This document shows, piece by piece, positions 1-9,245 of a stretch of DNA of 64,000 bases. Numbering within the stretch: the stretch's first letter is position 1; each line of letters opens with the position of its first letter. The DNA is taken from assembly GCF_014192395.1 (NCBI RefSeq), contig NZ_JACHXW010000002.1:62001-126000 (forward strand), written 5' to 3'. Made by a program: the position numbers and the translations under genes. The notes under the pieces are model-generated. The model did no database searches, was not told the DNA's origin, and worked only from the letters and a program-made list of their open reading frames with translations. This DNA is from Paenibacillus endophyticus (GTDB lineage Bacteria > Bacillota > Bacilli > Paenibacillales > Paenibacillaceae).

Positions 1-27
1 TAAGATGTTGCGAATGCTGCTCGCACA

Positions 28-57
28 CAAAAAAAGCAAGGGAAACCTGCCCTCGCT
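28..57 (-). terminator. Rho-independent terminator after the SpoIIP-like gene
   Basis: On the minus strand AGCGAGGG pairs with CCCTTGCT (one G-U pair) and a run of seven T follows. It lies 44 bases past the stop of the SpoIIP-like gene. Confidence 0.75.
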
Positions 58-100
58 TTTTCTATTCATTATTTATCATTGATCGATATGAACTTCACTT

Positions 101-925
101 TTACTTGATCGATTTGTAATATTCCGCGAACACATCTGCGAAAGCATCTGCCGTCTGCAAGTTTTCTTGCAGGGTATTGTTTACGCCTCCGAATTCCAGC
201 AGCAGGCTTCCGTTGGAAACAGATTGGTTGTACTCGGCATTCCCTTGATGCGCGCTTTTGGTCAGAACGCCTCGTGAGATGCCGGGGTATCTCTTATTCA
301 GCAGTGCATGCAATTTATCTGCGAATTTCTTGTTCTCTTTATACGTAGGATTCACTTCACCAATTACGAACATGATGCGTGCATACGATTTGCCATTAAT
401 CGTAACTGTCGTTTTGCTGCGCGGCACGTCTGCGTCACGGTGGATATCGAAGAAATAAGTCAAGGAAGCATGGGACTGAATCGCATGATTTACTGCTTTG
501 CGTGATTCAGCATAAGCCTTCGTATAGCTTAATTTCTGCTCATTCAGCTTGGCTGCAAAATCAGTCTCCTCTAACAAAGAAGCGATTCCCTTTCTCTCCA
601 AGCTTTGCGCGAGTTGTTTGCCTACGAGCGTAATGTTTACTTTAGAATCATCATACGAGGTGCCTTTTGTGCTGGTTGACACATTTTTCCACGACTCACG
701 ATTGTGGGTATGATAGATGTATACTTTGCTATCTTTTTGACTGACTTCGCCTGTGTTAACGACCCATTTCGCAACGTATGCACTGCCTCCGCTGGGCAAT
801 GAAACTTGATACCAGTCCCCAGTTAGCGTAATGATCGGGAACGATTCGCCTGCTCTTGCCTTCGTTACAACCTCATAATCAAGCCCAGGTCCTTCTCGCA
901 AATTGGTCGTATCTACTATTTTCAC
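101..925 (-). CDS. SH3b + SpoIIP-like amidase domain (C-terminal part of a split gene)
   Basis: About 274 residues: an SH3b domain (about 1-55, starting at a DTTNLREGPG stretch) followed by a SpoIIP/N-acetylmuramoyl-L-alanine amidase domain. Visible marks are YHTHNRESW near residue 70, DIHRDA near 160 and LLEFGGVNN near 245, the metal-site and catalytic surroundings of SpoIIP, which removes stem peptides from peptidoglycan during engulfment and in related wall-lytic proteins. The reading frame continues upstream, past an in-frame TAA at 949-947, into a secreted SH3b protein, so the two are probably one gene that was split. The frame could restart at GTG 925, preceded by TAAGGA seven bases upstream, but that product has no signal peptide and would stay in the cytoplasm, away from its substrate. 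Confidence 0.8.
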   Translation of the reverse strand: MKIVDTTNLREGPGLDYEVVTKARAGESFPIITLTGDWYQVSLPSGGSAYVAKWVVNTGEVSQKDSKVYIYHTHNRESWKNVSTSTKGTSYDDSKVNITLVGKQLAQSLERKGIASLLEETDFAAKLNEQKLSYTKAYAESRKAVNHAIQSHASLTYFFDIHRDADVPRSKTTVTINGKSYARIMFVIGEVNPTYKENKKFADKLHALLNKRYPGISRGVLTKSAHQGNAEYNQSVSNGSLLLEFGGVNNTLQENLQTADAFADVFAEYYKSIK

Positions 926-946
926 AATCGCTTCCTTATCAGGCTT

Positions 947-1330
947 TTACCCCGCATTCGAAGAAGTCCCGCTGTTCGAAGCGGCAGCCGTGTCCACGAC
1001 CCAATTCGCTACGTAAGCCTTATTGCCGCTTGATAGCTTGATCTGATACCAATCCCCTTCCGATCCAACGATCGGGTACGAATCGCCTGCAACTGCCCTC
1101 GCTACTATCTCGTAATGAGTGCCTGGCCCTTTTCGCAAATTAGTGATGTCTGTTATTTTTGCTACTGTTGCTTTATTGGATACAACTTTAGCTTGTGCGA
1201 ATAGTCGAGGACTGGTGCTGGACGCGTTCCCTCCAGATAGGCTCTGAATGGAAGCATTGGCGGCATCAGATCCCCCAAATAATAAAGCGATAATGGCTGT
1301 TCCGCCCAATAATTGATTTCGAAGTCTCAA
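947..1330 (-). CDS. Secreted SH3b-domain protein (N-terminal part of the split amidase)
   Basis: Start taken at TTG 1330, preceded by GGAGGA at a spacing of about seven; the frame is open further up to a TTG at 1351 with no ribosome site. The product begins with a basic stretch and a hydrophobic core (LLGGTAIIALLFGGSDAANA), a signal peptide with an A-x-A-like end. One SH3b domain follows (TDITNLRKGPG to YVANWVVDT), close in sequence to the SH3b domain of the downstream reading frame. The protein stops at TAA 949-947 in a Ser/Gly/Asn-rich linker. The same frame goes on directly into the second SH3b and SpoIIP-like domain, so the intact ancestor was likely signal peptide-SH3b-SH3b-amidase of about 400 residues. 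Confidence 0.7.
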   Translation of the reverse strand: MRLRNQLLGGTAIIALLFGGSDAANASIQSLSGGNASSTSPRLFAQAKVVSNKATVAKITDITNLRKGPGTHYEIVARAVAGDSYPIVGSEGDWYQIKLSSGNKAYVANWVVDTAAASNSGTSSNAG

Positions 1331-1530
1331 GCTGGCTTTCCTCCATTTCAAAATTCTGTTCTACGAATTTCGACAATAGTGGAGGAAAATCCTGCTTATT
1401 CAAGCATGGCAATGCGAAAATGAGCGTAAAGCCTCACTCTATGGTTCTTCCTGCCGGATGAATAACAGAAGGCACTGAACCAGAGTCACTTTTGTAAATC
1501 CAGTACCCGCCTAGTATCAAATATCAGCTT

Positions 1531-1574
1531 AAAAAGAACCTTCAGCACCATTTTCGAATGGTGTTAAAGGTTCT
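1531..1574 (-). terminator. Terminator at the end of the cyanuric acid/biuret operon
   Basis: Long hairpin: outer arms AGAACCTT/AAGGTTCT and inner arms CACCATT/AATGGTG around a TTCG-like loop. On the minus strand it is followed by a T run, 57 bases past the allophanate hydrolase stop. Confidence 0.8.
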
Positions 1575-1630
1575 ATTTGCCCTTTACGGGATTGGATCGC
1601 TCTGGTACTTCTGATAAGGACTGCTTATTG

Positions 1631-3379
1631 CTACTTGATATGTTTCCACCCGCCAAAAGCTGTAATGTCCTCAGCTCCCGCTTCCGCGTAGCCCTCGCAT
1701 ATAAAGCCGGATACCTCTGTCCCGTCCGCCAGCTCGACTTTGCCGATCCCAAGCGGCGCAGGAATTAAAGCCGCAAATGCACCGAAGGATGAGACAGGCA
1801 TTTCCCACACCTCAACCTCGATGGTATGTCCGCCATCGCTTTTCTTCAGCAGCCCAGGCTTAGCAGGCACTGTTGGGAGCTTCACCAGTTGATACTTGGC
1901 CGCTGTATGTGCTTCTCGCACGAAACGGCTGCCAAACGACAGCATCTGTTTCTCCAGCGGATAACCTCTCATATGCAAGCCGCAGACGGCGACCGAAATA
2001 TTGCCAGCCATCTCTGCCGCAGGCAGCGACAATTCCTCCCCAAGAAACGAAGCAGCGGCTGCTTCCACCAAATGCTCATTGGCGGAAAGCGCAAATAATG
2101 TAATGCCAAAGGGCATTTCCGGCGCGGCATCACCTGCTGGTACGGCAACCGCACACAAATCGAGCAGATTGCAATGGTTCGTGTATAGGCCCATAGCCGA
2201 ATTAGAAGCAATCGGCTCGGCAGCTACCTGCGCTCTCGTCCATGTTCCTCCACAAGTAGGCATAACTAGAACGGCGCCCTGCAGTAGCTCATTGCTTCTC
2301 ATACGCAGCTCCTGCAGCTGATGCATCGCCTTAAATACGGAAGCCGCGTCATGTTTTCCGGGTGACCCCGAACGCAATACCTGCTCCGTTACAGGGAAAG
2401 CAACACCCGGCCGCGCTTCCACAAAGCCGCCAATGCTAGCCCACCGCTCAGCAACCCAAGGACCCTCGTACAGAAGAGCAGCTGCCTGCGCGAGCCATTC
2501 ATAATCGATATATTCAATGGCAATAGGCAGCGCTCTAATTTTCTCCACTGCATCGTCCCATGCCTTGCGATAAGCCTCAGCAAGCGGACCATAGAAATCC
2601 AGCGGCTTGCTCGGCAGAAAAAGCTTATCCGGCTGCTTTGCCTGCAAGCGCGGGACGCGCTTCGACCATGGGTCTGTTTGGTCGAACCCGCGTGCTTGCT
2701 GATCGACGTCTTTCGCATCCTGCAAAGTATGCGCAAATACAGTGACACAATCCAGACTGGCACAGGCCGGTACGACACCTTTAGTCGGCCATGCTCCAAG
2801 ACTTGGTTTATAGCCGACCAAACGGTTAAGCGCCGCCGGTACTCTACCTGATCCCGCGGTATCGGTGCCCAGTGCAAATGCGGCATGTCCCCGCGCAACC
2901 GCAACGGCAGATCCTGAGCTGGAGCCTCCGCTAATCCAATCGCCTTGCAGCGCGTTATGCGTCTCGCCATAAGGACCTCTGGTGCCCACAAGCCCAGTAG
3001 CAAATTGATCCAGATTCGTTTTGCCGACAGGAATCGCTCCTGCAGCTATCAATCGTTCCACGACTGCCGCATGCCGGTCAGGCATATAGGCAAATTCAGG
3101 GCAGCCTGCCGTCGTAGGTGTACCGGCCAAATCCATGTTGTCTTTAATTGCGAATGGCACGCCCCACAGCGGCAAGAATTGGTCCATCGTCCCCAGCCTC
3201 TCCAAGTAAGGTTGAATCATTTCCCTCTCAGGCGGCACAATCCATATATTCATCCCTTCATCCTCACAGGCGCGACGGATAACCTCTTCTATTACCTGCT
3301 CCGGTGTTAGATTCCCGCTCGCATATTGCTCGCGCAGCCAATCTACAGTAAGCTCAAGCGGAATATTCAGCCTGCTCAT
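1631..3379 (-). CDS. atzF: Allophanate hydrolase (amidase-signature family)
   Basis: 582 residues from ATG 3379, which has AAGGAGGGG eight bases upstream; the frame opens at TTG 3397 but that lies inside the ribosome site. It hydrolyses allophanate to ammonia and CO2 (EC 3.5.1.54), the last step of biuret and cyanuric acid breakdown. The amidase-signature triad is visible: K79 (PFAIKDN), S153 (GGSSSGSA) and S177 (DTAGSGRVP), with the spacing of the family. A C-terminal domain of about 120 residues ending in DITAFGGW is the extra domain that separates allophanate hydrolases from plain amidases. No biotin carboxylase (urea carboxylase) gene is nearby, so the allophanate should come from biuret. 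It is the last gene of the operon. Confidence 0.9.
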   Translation of the reverse strand: MSRLNIPLELTVDWLREQYASGNLTPEQVIEEVIRRACEDEGMNIWIVPPEREMIQPYLERLGTMDQFLPLWGVPFAIKDNMDLAGTPTTAGCPEFAYMPDRHAAVVERLIAAGAIPVGKTNLDQFATGLVGTRGPYGETHNALQGDWISGGSSSGSAVAVARGHAAFALGTDTAGSGRVPAALNRLVGYKPSLGAWPTKGVVPACASLDCVTVFAHTLQDAKDVDQQARGFDQTDPWSKRVPRLQAKQPDKLFLPSKPLDFYGPLAEAYRKAWDDAVEKIRALPIAIEYIDYEWLAQAAALLYEGPWVAERWASIGGFVEARPGVAFPVTEQVLRSGSPGKHDAASVFKAMHQLQELRMRSNELLQGAVLVMPTCGGTWTRAQVAAEPIASNSAMGLYTNHCNLLDLCAVAVPAGDAAPEMPFGITLFALSANEHLVEAAAASFLGEELSLPAAEMAGNISVAVCGLHMRGYPLEKQMLSFGSRFVREAHTAAKYQLVKLPTVPAKPGLLKKSDGGHTIEVEVWEMPVSSFGAFAALIPAPLGIGKVELADGTEVSGFICEGYAEAGAEDITAFGGWKHIK

Positions 3380-3409
3380 CCGGCTCCCCTCCTTCAATAC
3401 CGTTTTACG

Positions 3410-5017
3410 CTATGCCGGTCTCATCTCGTTCAGTTTAACAGCCAAATGCAGCTGCAAAATATCGTCGCCATTATCCAAGCTGATGCCAAGCAATTCGCAT
3501 ACCCGCTCCACCCGGTAGGATACCGTATTGTAATGGGTAAACAGCTCCGCCGACGTCTTTTTCACATTCCGATTATGCTTGAAATAAACCTTAAGCGTCT
3601 CAAACAGCTGCGAGTGATGCTTCGCATCATAGGCAAGCAGCGGCATAATGAATTGATTGCGGTAGTCTTTGACCTCCTCCGTATCCGGAAGATGATACAG
3701 CAATTGAAAGACACCAAGCTTCATATAGTCCACATAAGGCTCACGATAATCACAAATCGAGCTGATATGATGTATTTTTTTGGCATCGTTATAGCTTTCA
3801 TACACTCTGTCTGCGCTTTTGGTCCGATTCCCGATACAAAGCGAATAGCTCTCTGTAGGGAAGTGCGCCTTCAAATCCGCCGTAATCGCCTCAATCGCCA
3901 AATTCCTCATCCCCTGATTTGCCTCAGGAAAAAGAATGATCAACTCGCCTTCGAGTATTGTCGCTTGAAGGTCTTCGCAAATGGATTTGGTCCTAAGCCG
4001 TTTGATTGCCTGCTGCATATGCTTGATGCTTGGTTTGGCATTCAGAAAGCGCACCAGCGCAACATAACGCGGCCGTTCCTCTTCCAGAGGGCAGCCACAC
4101 GCCTCCGCTCTCAGCTTCAAATCCTCCATGGTGACGATCCTGCCCGTAATCCAATCTTGCAAAAATTGATCTACGTATTTCAGCTCGACTTCCCGCCTGG
4201 CATTGGCATTGATCATCTCTAATCCCACCAGAACGCCAACGCGGTCAATCGTCAGGCGATCGACAACGGAATGCTCCTGATTCCATTCCAGCAGAATAAG
4301 CAGACATTTCTCATACTGTTTGTCATTGACTGCCGATACGTAGACGCGGATGCGGCGCTCGCCAAGCGTAACGAAGCTGACGCCTAGATTGCTTTCCTCG
4401 CGCAAGCTGGCCCAGAGTCTCGCATTGTCAGCCTCTTCAAGCTGCTCCGCCAGAGGTGAGAGAAACAAATGATTGGAATCATCGAGCAAAATAATCGGGT
4501 TGTTCAATATGCCATCCAGCGTTTGTAAAAATTCTTCCAGCCCTTTTCCGTACAATAGCTGCTGCGAAAGCTTCTGGAAGCGGCTTTGCAGCAGCGACAA
4601 TTCCCTTGCCTCCTGAACCAATACGCGCTCCATAATATCCCGCACCACATCCGAGAATACGGTCGACGACGGCAGCTCGAGGATCGGGAAGTCAAGTTGA
4701 TCCGCCAGTTCCAGCGCACGGGCTGGAATTTTATCGATAAATCGTTTGGTCTTAATCCCAAGAGCTGATACGCCCTTCTCCACTAACTGCGGAATCATAT
4801 CCGAAATGGCATCCGGCTGGTCGCGGAATGGAAAGCCGCTCGTTATGAGAAACTCCCCGGGCCGCACCCAATCGATAACATCCGGCACTTCCATCACGTT
4901 CACGCGGTTAATGATTCGCTGCATGCCGTTAGCGCCTGCCAAGACGACAGCTTCCTTAAAGTCGGGGATGAGCAAAACGTCGCTGCACGTGAAGCCTGCC
5001 TTCTTGTTATCCGCCAT
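3410..5017 (-). CDS. PucR-family transcriptional regulator
   Basis: 535 residues. The N-terminal PucR domain (about 10-130, SDVLLIPDF...RPGEFLITSGFPF) is a ligand-sensing domain of purine-catabolism regulators. A GGDEF-like middle follows, then a C-terminal helix-turn-helix of the PucR type (about 470-530, NVKKTSAELFTHYNTVSYRVERV). PucR of Bacillus activates use of purine breakdown nitrogen; here the position inside a cyanuric acid/biuret operon suggests it senses a ring compound or ureide and controls this operon. It lies between the cupin gene (15 bases) and allophanate hydrolase (30 bases). The ligand is inference. Confidence 0.88.
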   Translation of the reverse strand: MADNKKAGFTCSDVLLIPDFKEAVVLAGANGMQRIINRVNVMEVPDVIDWVRPGEFLITSGFPFRDQPDAISDMIPQLVEKGVSALGIKTKRFIDKIPARALELADQLDFPILELPSSTVFSDVVRDIMERVLVQEARELSLLQSRFQKLSQQLLYGKGLEEFLQTLDGILNNPIILLDDSNHLFLSPLAEQLEEADNARLWASLREESNLGVSFVTLGERRIRVYVSAVNDKQYEKCLLILLEWNQEHSVVDRLTIDRVGVLVGLEMINANARREVELKYVDQFLQDWITGRIVTMEDLKLRAEACGCPLEEERPRYVALVRFLNAKPSIKHMQQAIKRLRTKSICEDLQATILEGELIILFPEANQGMRNLAIEAITADLKAHFPTESYSLCIGNRTKSADRVYESYNDAKKIHHISSICDYREPYVDYMKLGVFQLLYHLPDTEEVKDYRNQFIMPLLAYDAKHHSQLFETLKVYFKHNRNVKKTSAELFTHYNTVSYRVERVCELLGISLDNGDDILQLHLAVKLNEMRPA

Positions 5018-5032
5018 CGCATATCCCGCCTG

Positions 5033-5467
5033 TTATTTCAGCTGCGTGGAATATACATCTTCCACAAGCGTCGTATTGAAAAACGAGTTGGCCGGGGTAT
5101 CTTCTCCTACCGGCAAAAAGATGCTGATCTGCTCCGTCGGTTGATCATCGTCATTCGCTACGGAATGCACAACGCCTGCCGGCACATGGAACGTGTCGCC
5201 CGCCTTGTAGCTATGCCATTCTCTGTTGCACAGCAGCTTTACTTTGCCTACTGTAATATAAATAATTTCCGCTACGTCATGATAATGAGGCAGCACCTGA
5301 CCGCCAACGCCGATTTTCTCCCATAGAACGGAGCTGGTACGGAACCCCATTTGATCGGCCTGTGCCGCTGATACAATCTCGCGATGATATAGCTCAATAT
5401 GGTCCGGCATAAGCCCCCATGGCATTTGTTCTCCAATGATTACCTCTGTTTTCTTTGCTGTGATCAT
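5033..5467 (-). CDS. Small cupin-domain protein
   Basis: 144 residues; ATG 5467 follows GGAGG. A single cupin_2 barrel: motif 1 is PHYHDVAEIIYITVGKVKLL and motif 2 GDTFHVPAGVVHSV, with the usual metal ligands His, His, Glu and His present. No DNA-binding part. Its place between the ring-opening hydrolase and the PucR regulator suggests an accessory role in ring or ureide nitrogen catabolism, for example on an intermediate such as carboxybiuret. That is inference; cupins this small cannot be assigned by sequence alone. Confidence 0.75.
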   Translation of the reverse strand: MITAKKTEVIIGEQMPWGLMPDHIELYHREIVSAAQADQMGFRTSSVLWEKIGVGGQVLPHYHDVAEIIYITVGKVKLLCNREWHSYKAGDTFHVPAGVVHSVANDDDQPTEQISIFLPVGEDTPANSFFNTTLVEDVYSTQLK

Positions 5468-5511
5468 AATGATATTCCTCCAATATTCGCGATGTGATTG
5501 ATTACTTGCGT

Positions 5512-6585
5512 TTATTCTCTGCGTTTAAAAACGACCGCTACCGGCCCGCCTCCCGGCGGACCTTGATGCTCTGCGCCGCCGGATACGTAAATCATCGGAT
5601 CGCCGCATACCGAAGCGAGTACACCGCCGACAACTGCGCGGGCATGTCTCGTATGGTTAATATCCGAATCATCCAGCATCGTATGGCGATGGCCTCGGAT
5701 GTAACCGCTTGGATCAGCCTCTGCCTTCGCCAGCACCTGCACCATTTCCGACTCCTGATGCTCGTCCAGCAAACGTGTGAGCGAAGACGCATCGATAGCA
5801 TCCTTCATCACATCATGAGCGATGAAATAAGGGCCATCCGCATATGCGGAGTTACCGAATACGATAATCTCGCAATACGAGAGCTCGCTGCCCGCGGAGG
5901 TTGAAGCTACACGGCTGAACAGCTGCCACGAGCTGCAAATATCCTCGTCCTCCAGCTTCTCGCGGTCAACCTCTCCAAGAGCAATCGCCGCACCGAGTGC
6001 TGATGCGCCCCGCGAATAGCCCATCGATTTGTACGTATCTTCCGTTACTGTGCTAGCAGCTCTGTTACGCGCATCATGAACCTGATCAGCCGTTAGCAGC
6101 GGGCATTTGATTTGCACAAAATGTACATCCGACGCAGATTCGATTCCCGCTTCCGCAATCGCGCGTCTGACGGCAGCAGCGACCTCATCTACTTGAGCAA
6201 GCCGGCCGATCTCTTCCGGAAGAAAATCTGCTGTTTTTGCAACACCGATCGCTAACGATTTACGATCCTGTTTCGCCGCAGCCTGACTATAGGTTCCCTT
6301 GCGGCTAATTACCGTAAAGTGAGGACTCAATATGCCTTCGGTTCCGCCCGACATAACATACGATATCGAGGAAGCATTTTCAGTTCGATATTCGGCAAAA
6401 AAACTTTTTAACGCGAGCACGGCATAGCCGCGGGTAAAATCGTTCACGCAGCCGTTGCCCTCGGTTTTGCCTAAAACGGCAACGATATCCTGTGGTTCAA
6501 TCAAGCCCGCTTTAATAGATTTATCAAGTGCCGTTACATCGTTCGGAGAGCGGCTCGGAACGCGAACCACCGTGCATTTCATCAT
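5512..6585 (-). CDS. atzD: Ring-opening amidohydrolase, probable cyanuric acid hydrolase
   Basis: 357 residues of the cyanuric acid hydrolase/barbiturase (AtzD/TrzD) family, which opens a triazine or pyrimidine ring. The barrel is built from three similar domains, each with a Lys-Ser pair: K40 (VLGKTEGNG) with S79 (MSGGTEGILSPH, a family hallmark), K160 (QIKCPLL) with Ser near 230 (STSAGSELSY), and a third Ser in YVSGGAEHQGPPGGGP. Barbiturase belongs to the same family. I favour cyanuric acid because biuret hydrolase and allophanate hydrolase genes flank it, giving cyanuric acid to carboxybiuret/biuret to allophanate to ammonia. Its ATG overlaps the permease stop as ATGA, which points to translational coupling. 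Confidence 0.85.
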   Translation of the reverse strand: MMKCTVVRVPSRSPNDVTALDKSIKAGLIEPQDIVAVLGKTEGNGCVNDFTRGYAVLALKSFFAEYRTENASSISYVMSGGTEGILSPHFTVISRKGTYSQAAAKQDRKSLAIGVAKTADFLPEEIGRLAQVDEVAAAVRRAIAEAGIESASDVHFVQIKCPLLTADQVHDARNRAASTVTEDTYKSMGYSRGASALGAAIALGEVDREKLEDEDICSSWQLFSRVASTSAGSELSYCEIIVFGNSAYADGPYFIAHDVMKDAIDASSLTRLLDEHQESEMVQVLAKAEADPSGYIRGHRHTMLDDSDINHTRHARAVVGGVLASVCGDPMIYVSGGAEHQGPPGGGPVAVVFKRRE

Positions 6586-7334
6586 AAGTCATCCGTCCTT
6601 TGCCAGAAAATAACTTTCTTCTCTAGTAGGCTGATTGCCCAGAAGAGGACCAATCCGCATAAAGCTGAAGCAATAATGGCAGAGAACATGACTGGCGTAT
6701 CCATATGATACGATGACACCAATACGACATAGCCGAGACCCTTGTTCGCACCGACGAATTCGCCAACAATGGCGCCGACGATCGCAAGCGACGTTGATAT
6801 CTTCAGCGCGGAGAACACGTAAGGCAAGCTCGTCGGCAATCGCAGCTTCCAGAATATCTCTGCTTTGGTGCCTTTATAGGTCGAGAACAACTCCCACGCT
6901 TCATGCTCGATCGCTTTCAAGCCCTTCACGCTGTTGACGAGAATCGGGAAGAAGCAGATAAGCATCGAGGCTACAACTTTGGAGGAGTAGCCCGTTCCCA
7001 TCCATACGACTAGGAGCGGAGCAAGCGCGACAAGCGGCGTTGTTTTGAGTGCAATCGCAAGCGGAAATATCCCCTTCTCAATCGGCTTGGAATGTACAAA
7101 AATGACGGCGGTAATTAATCCAAGAATGTTAGCAAGCACAAAACCGGTCAAAGCTTCCATCAGCGTGACGAACATATGCGACCATAGCGAGCTGTCTATG
7201 ACGGCTGCGATATCGGTCGGAGAGGGCAGCAAGTAGATCGGTATATCGAACAGGCGCACCGCAAGCTCCCATATCACTAGAAAACCAATGGCGAATGCTA
7301 CAGGATACATGGCGTCTTTTATTTTCGTTCTCAT
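6582..7334 (-). CDS. ABC transporter permease (SsuC/TauC type)
   Basis: 250 residues with about six hydrophobic segments and the binding-protein-dependent permease loop (EAWELFSTYKGTKAEIFWKLRLPTSLPYVFSALK, residues about 140-175). This subfamily serves nitrate, sulfonate, taurine and pyrimidine-precursor importers. The gene overlaps the ATPase gene upstream and the ring hydrolase downstream by four bases each (ATGA). With the neighbouring ATPase and NMT1-type lipoprotein it forms a complete importer, probably for cyanuric acid or biuret judging from context. Confidence 0.88.
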   Translation of the reverse strand: MRTKIKDAMYPVAFAIGFLVIWELAVRLFDIPIYLLPSPTDIAAVIDSSLWSHMFVTLMEALTGFVLANILGLITAVIFVHSKPIEKGIFPLAIALKTTPLVALAPLLVVWMGTGYSSKVVASMLICFFPILVNSVKGLKAIEHEAWELFSTYKGTKAEIFWKLRLPTSLPYVFSALKISTSLAIVGAIVGEFVGANKGLGYVVLVSSYHMDTPVMFSAIIASALCGLVLFWAISLLEKKVIFWQRTDDL

Positions 7335-8155
7335 AGATGTTTGACCCGCTTTCTTAATTCCTTAACCGTCTGATGGAAAGCCGGAAGCTCCTCCATGCCC
7401 ACTTCTCTTGGCGACGGCAGCGGAACTGGAATAATATCCTCCACGCCAGCAGGTCTTGGCGACATCATTATGACGCGGTTAGACATCAGCACGGATTCCT
7501 GAATCGAGTGGGTTACCATAACAACCGTGCTAAGGCTCGTTTCTGGACTTTCCCATAAGCGCAGCAGCTCGAAGTTAAGCTTCTCTCTCGTGAATTCATC
7601 CAATGCTCCAAACGGCTCATCCATTAGCAATACAGTCGGATCAGCAGCAAGCGCCCGTGCGATCGCGATTCTTTGCTGCATGCCCCCGCTTAGCTGATGC
7701 GGGAAATGATTCACGAAATCCTGCAGCCCCACTAACCGCAGCGCGCCTTCCGCCTTCTCTTTCGCTTCCTTTTTCGTAAACTTCTTCTCCCCGATTGTAA
7801 GCGGCAGGGCAATATTTTGGATCGCGGTCAGCCACGGCATCAAAACGGGCTTTTGGAATACCATGCCAAGCGTTAGGTCCTTTGACGGGTAGACGATCTC
7901 TCCTCCGGCATTCGGCTGAAGCAAATCAAGCATCAGGCGGAGCAGCGTCGATTTGCCGCAGCCGCTCGGCCCAAGGATCGAGACAAATTCGTTTTTGTAA
8001 ATATCAAGCGACACGTTATTCAATACCTGTACATCGCCAAACGAAAGGGAGCAATTTTTTAAAGTAACCGCGATTTCGCTCTTGGAAGAAATGGTCGTAG
8101 GTTGTTTCTGCAGCCTTGAAGAATCTTTCCCCAAATCACTGGCCGTTGTTAGCAT
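7331..8155 (-). CDS. ABC transporter ATP-binding protein (SsuB/TauB type)
   Basis: 274 residues. Walker A GPSGCGKST (about residue 61), Q-loop, signature LSGGMQQR, Walker B LLMDEPFGALD and switch His (VTHSIQE) are all present, so it should be active. About 25 extra residues precede the nucleotide-binding domain. It energises the importer formed with the adjacent permease and lipoprotein. Confidence 0.9.
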   Translation of the reverse strand: MLTTASDLGKDSSRLQKQPTTISSKSEIAVTLKNCSLSFGDVQVLNNVSLDIYKNEFVSILGPSGCGKSTLLRLMLDLLQPNAGGEIVYPSKDLTLGMVFQKPVLMPWLTAIQNIALPLTIGEKKFTKKEAKEKAEGALRLVGLQDFVNHFPHQLSGGMQQRIAIARALAADPTVLLMDEPFGALDEFTREKLNFELLRLWESPETSLSTVVMVTHSIQESVLMSNRVIMMSPRPAGVEDIIPVPLPSPREVGMEELPAFHQTVKELRKRVKHL

Positions 8156-8166
8156 ACAATCACACC

Positions 8167-9174
8167 CTATTCAATAAATTCGTTTGTAAATACGTCGTCA
8201 AGGTTTTGTTCCTTTTTCAAGAAACCAAGATCGATTAGATTTTTTTGCAAAACATCCCATGCGTCAGTTTGCATCTTGCCGAGAGGAAGATTCTCAGGCT
8301 CAAGCAATGGAATGCTCGCGTTCATCATGCTGACCTCGTGGTCAAGAGTCAGTTTATCTCCATATTTCAGGCCAAATTCCGCCGCTTCATCCGGGTTCTC
8401 AATCGCATAGCTCCATCCTTTCATGGAAGCTTGAACGAAGCTTTTCACCATTTCCGGATCGCGCTTGATAATCGCTTCTGTTGTGAACAAGGTATCCGCA
8501 TAAAAATTAATATCATAATCACCAGGCTCTATGATGTTGACTTCATGGCCCTGCTCCTGCACAGCAAGCACCTCATTGATTACATAACCTGGCCATGCCT
8601 TCACTTGACCGCTGAGCAGCGGGCTCAGGTCATATTTCGCAGGCATCTCTTCCACCTTCGATCCATCTATGCCTGCATTTTTCACCATAGCGCGGTAAGT
8701 AAGCTCCTCGTTCCCGCCTAGCTTGACACCGATCTTTTGGCCGACTAGTTCCTCCATTTTCGTAATGCCGGATTCCTTCAGGCTGAACAATACGAAAGGC
8801 GTTTTTCTGTAAATGGTTGAAAGTGCCTTCACCGGAACTCCTTTTTCTCTCGCCATCAAGACTTGATCGGCGCCCGTCACCCCGAATTGCTCCGTGCCTG
8901 ATGCGATCATTTGGACGGATGGGAAATCTGCGCCGCCAGGTCTAATTTCAACATCCAAGCCTGCTTCTTTATAGAAGCCTTTCTCAACCGCCGTGTAGAA
9001 CCCGGCAAACTGTGCTTGGTGAATCCATTTCAAACGCAAAACGACTTTTTTCAGTTCCCCTGTTTCTCCATTTGCAGCATTCGAGCTCGGTTGATTATTC
9101 GATCCGCAAGCGGATAACACGAGTAAACACGCCGACATCACGATCATTAACGACTTTTTAGATAATTTCCACAT
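8167..9174 (-). CDS. Lipoprotein substrate-binding protein, NMT1/THI5-like
   Basis: 335 residues. Signal peptide with lipobox LSAC (Cys about 22), then an NMT1/THI5-like fold (LRLKWIHQAQFAGFYTAVEKGFYKEAGLDVEI). Relatives bind small ring or ureide ligands such as pyrimidine precursors, riboflavin and sulfonates. It is the receptor of the importer in this operon; position next to biuret and cyanuric acid hydrolases makes one of these the likely ligand. Confidence 0.87.
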   Translation of the reverse strand: MWKLSKKSLMIVMSACLLVLSACGSNNQPSSNAANGETGELKKVVLRLKWIHQAQFAGFYTAVEKGFYKEAGLDVEIRPGGADFPSVQMIASGTEQFGVTGADQVLMAREKGVPVKALSTIYRKTPFVLFSLKESGITKMEELVGQKIGVKLGGNEELTYRAMVKNAGIDGSKVEEMPAKYDLSPLLSGQVKAWPGYVINEVLAVQEQGHEVNIIEPGDYDINFYADTLFTTEAIIKRDPEMVKSFVQASMKGWSYAIENPDEAAEFGLKYGDKLTLDHEVSMMNASIPLLEPENLPLGKMQTDAWDVLQKNLIDLGFLKKEQNLDDVFTNEFIE

Positions 9175-9245
9175 ATGGTTTCCTCCGATGTTGTTGGTTT
9201 GTCTATTTCTACTTCTTCTATTTCATTTCTATTGCAGCTGCAAAA

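Noticed and set aside
5512..6585. Barbiturase of oxidative pyrimidine breakdown
   Set aside because: Same family, but no ureidomalonase or uracil dehydrogenase is present while biuret and allophanate hydrolases are; kept as the alternative only.
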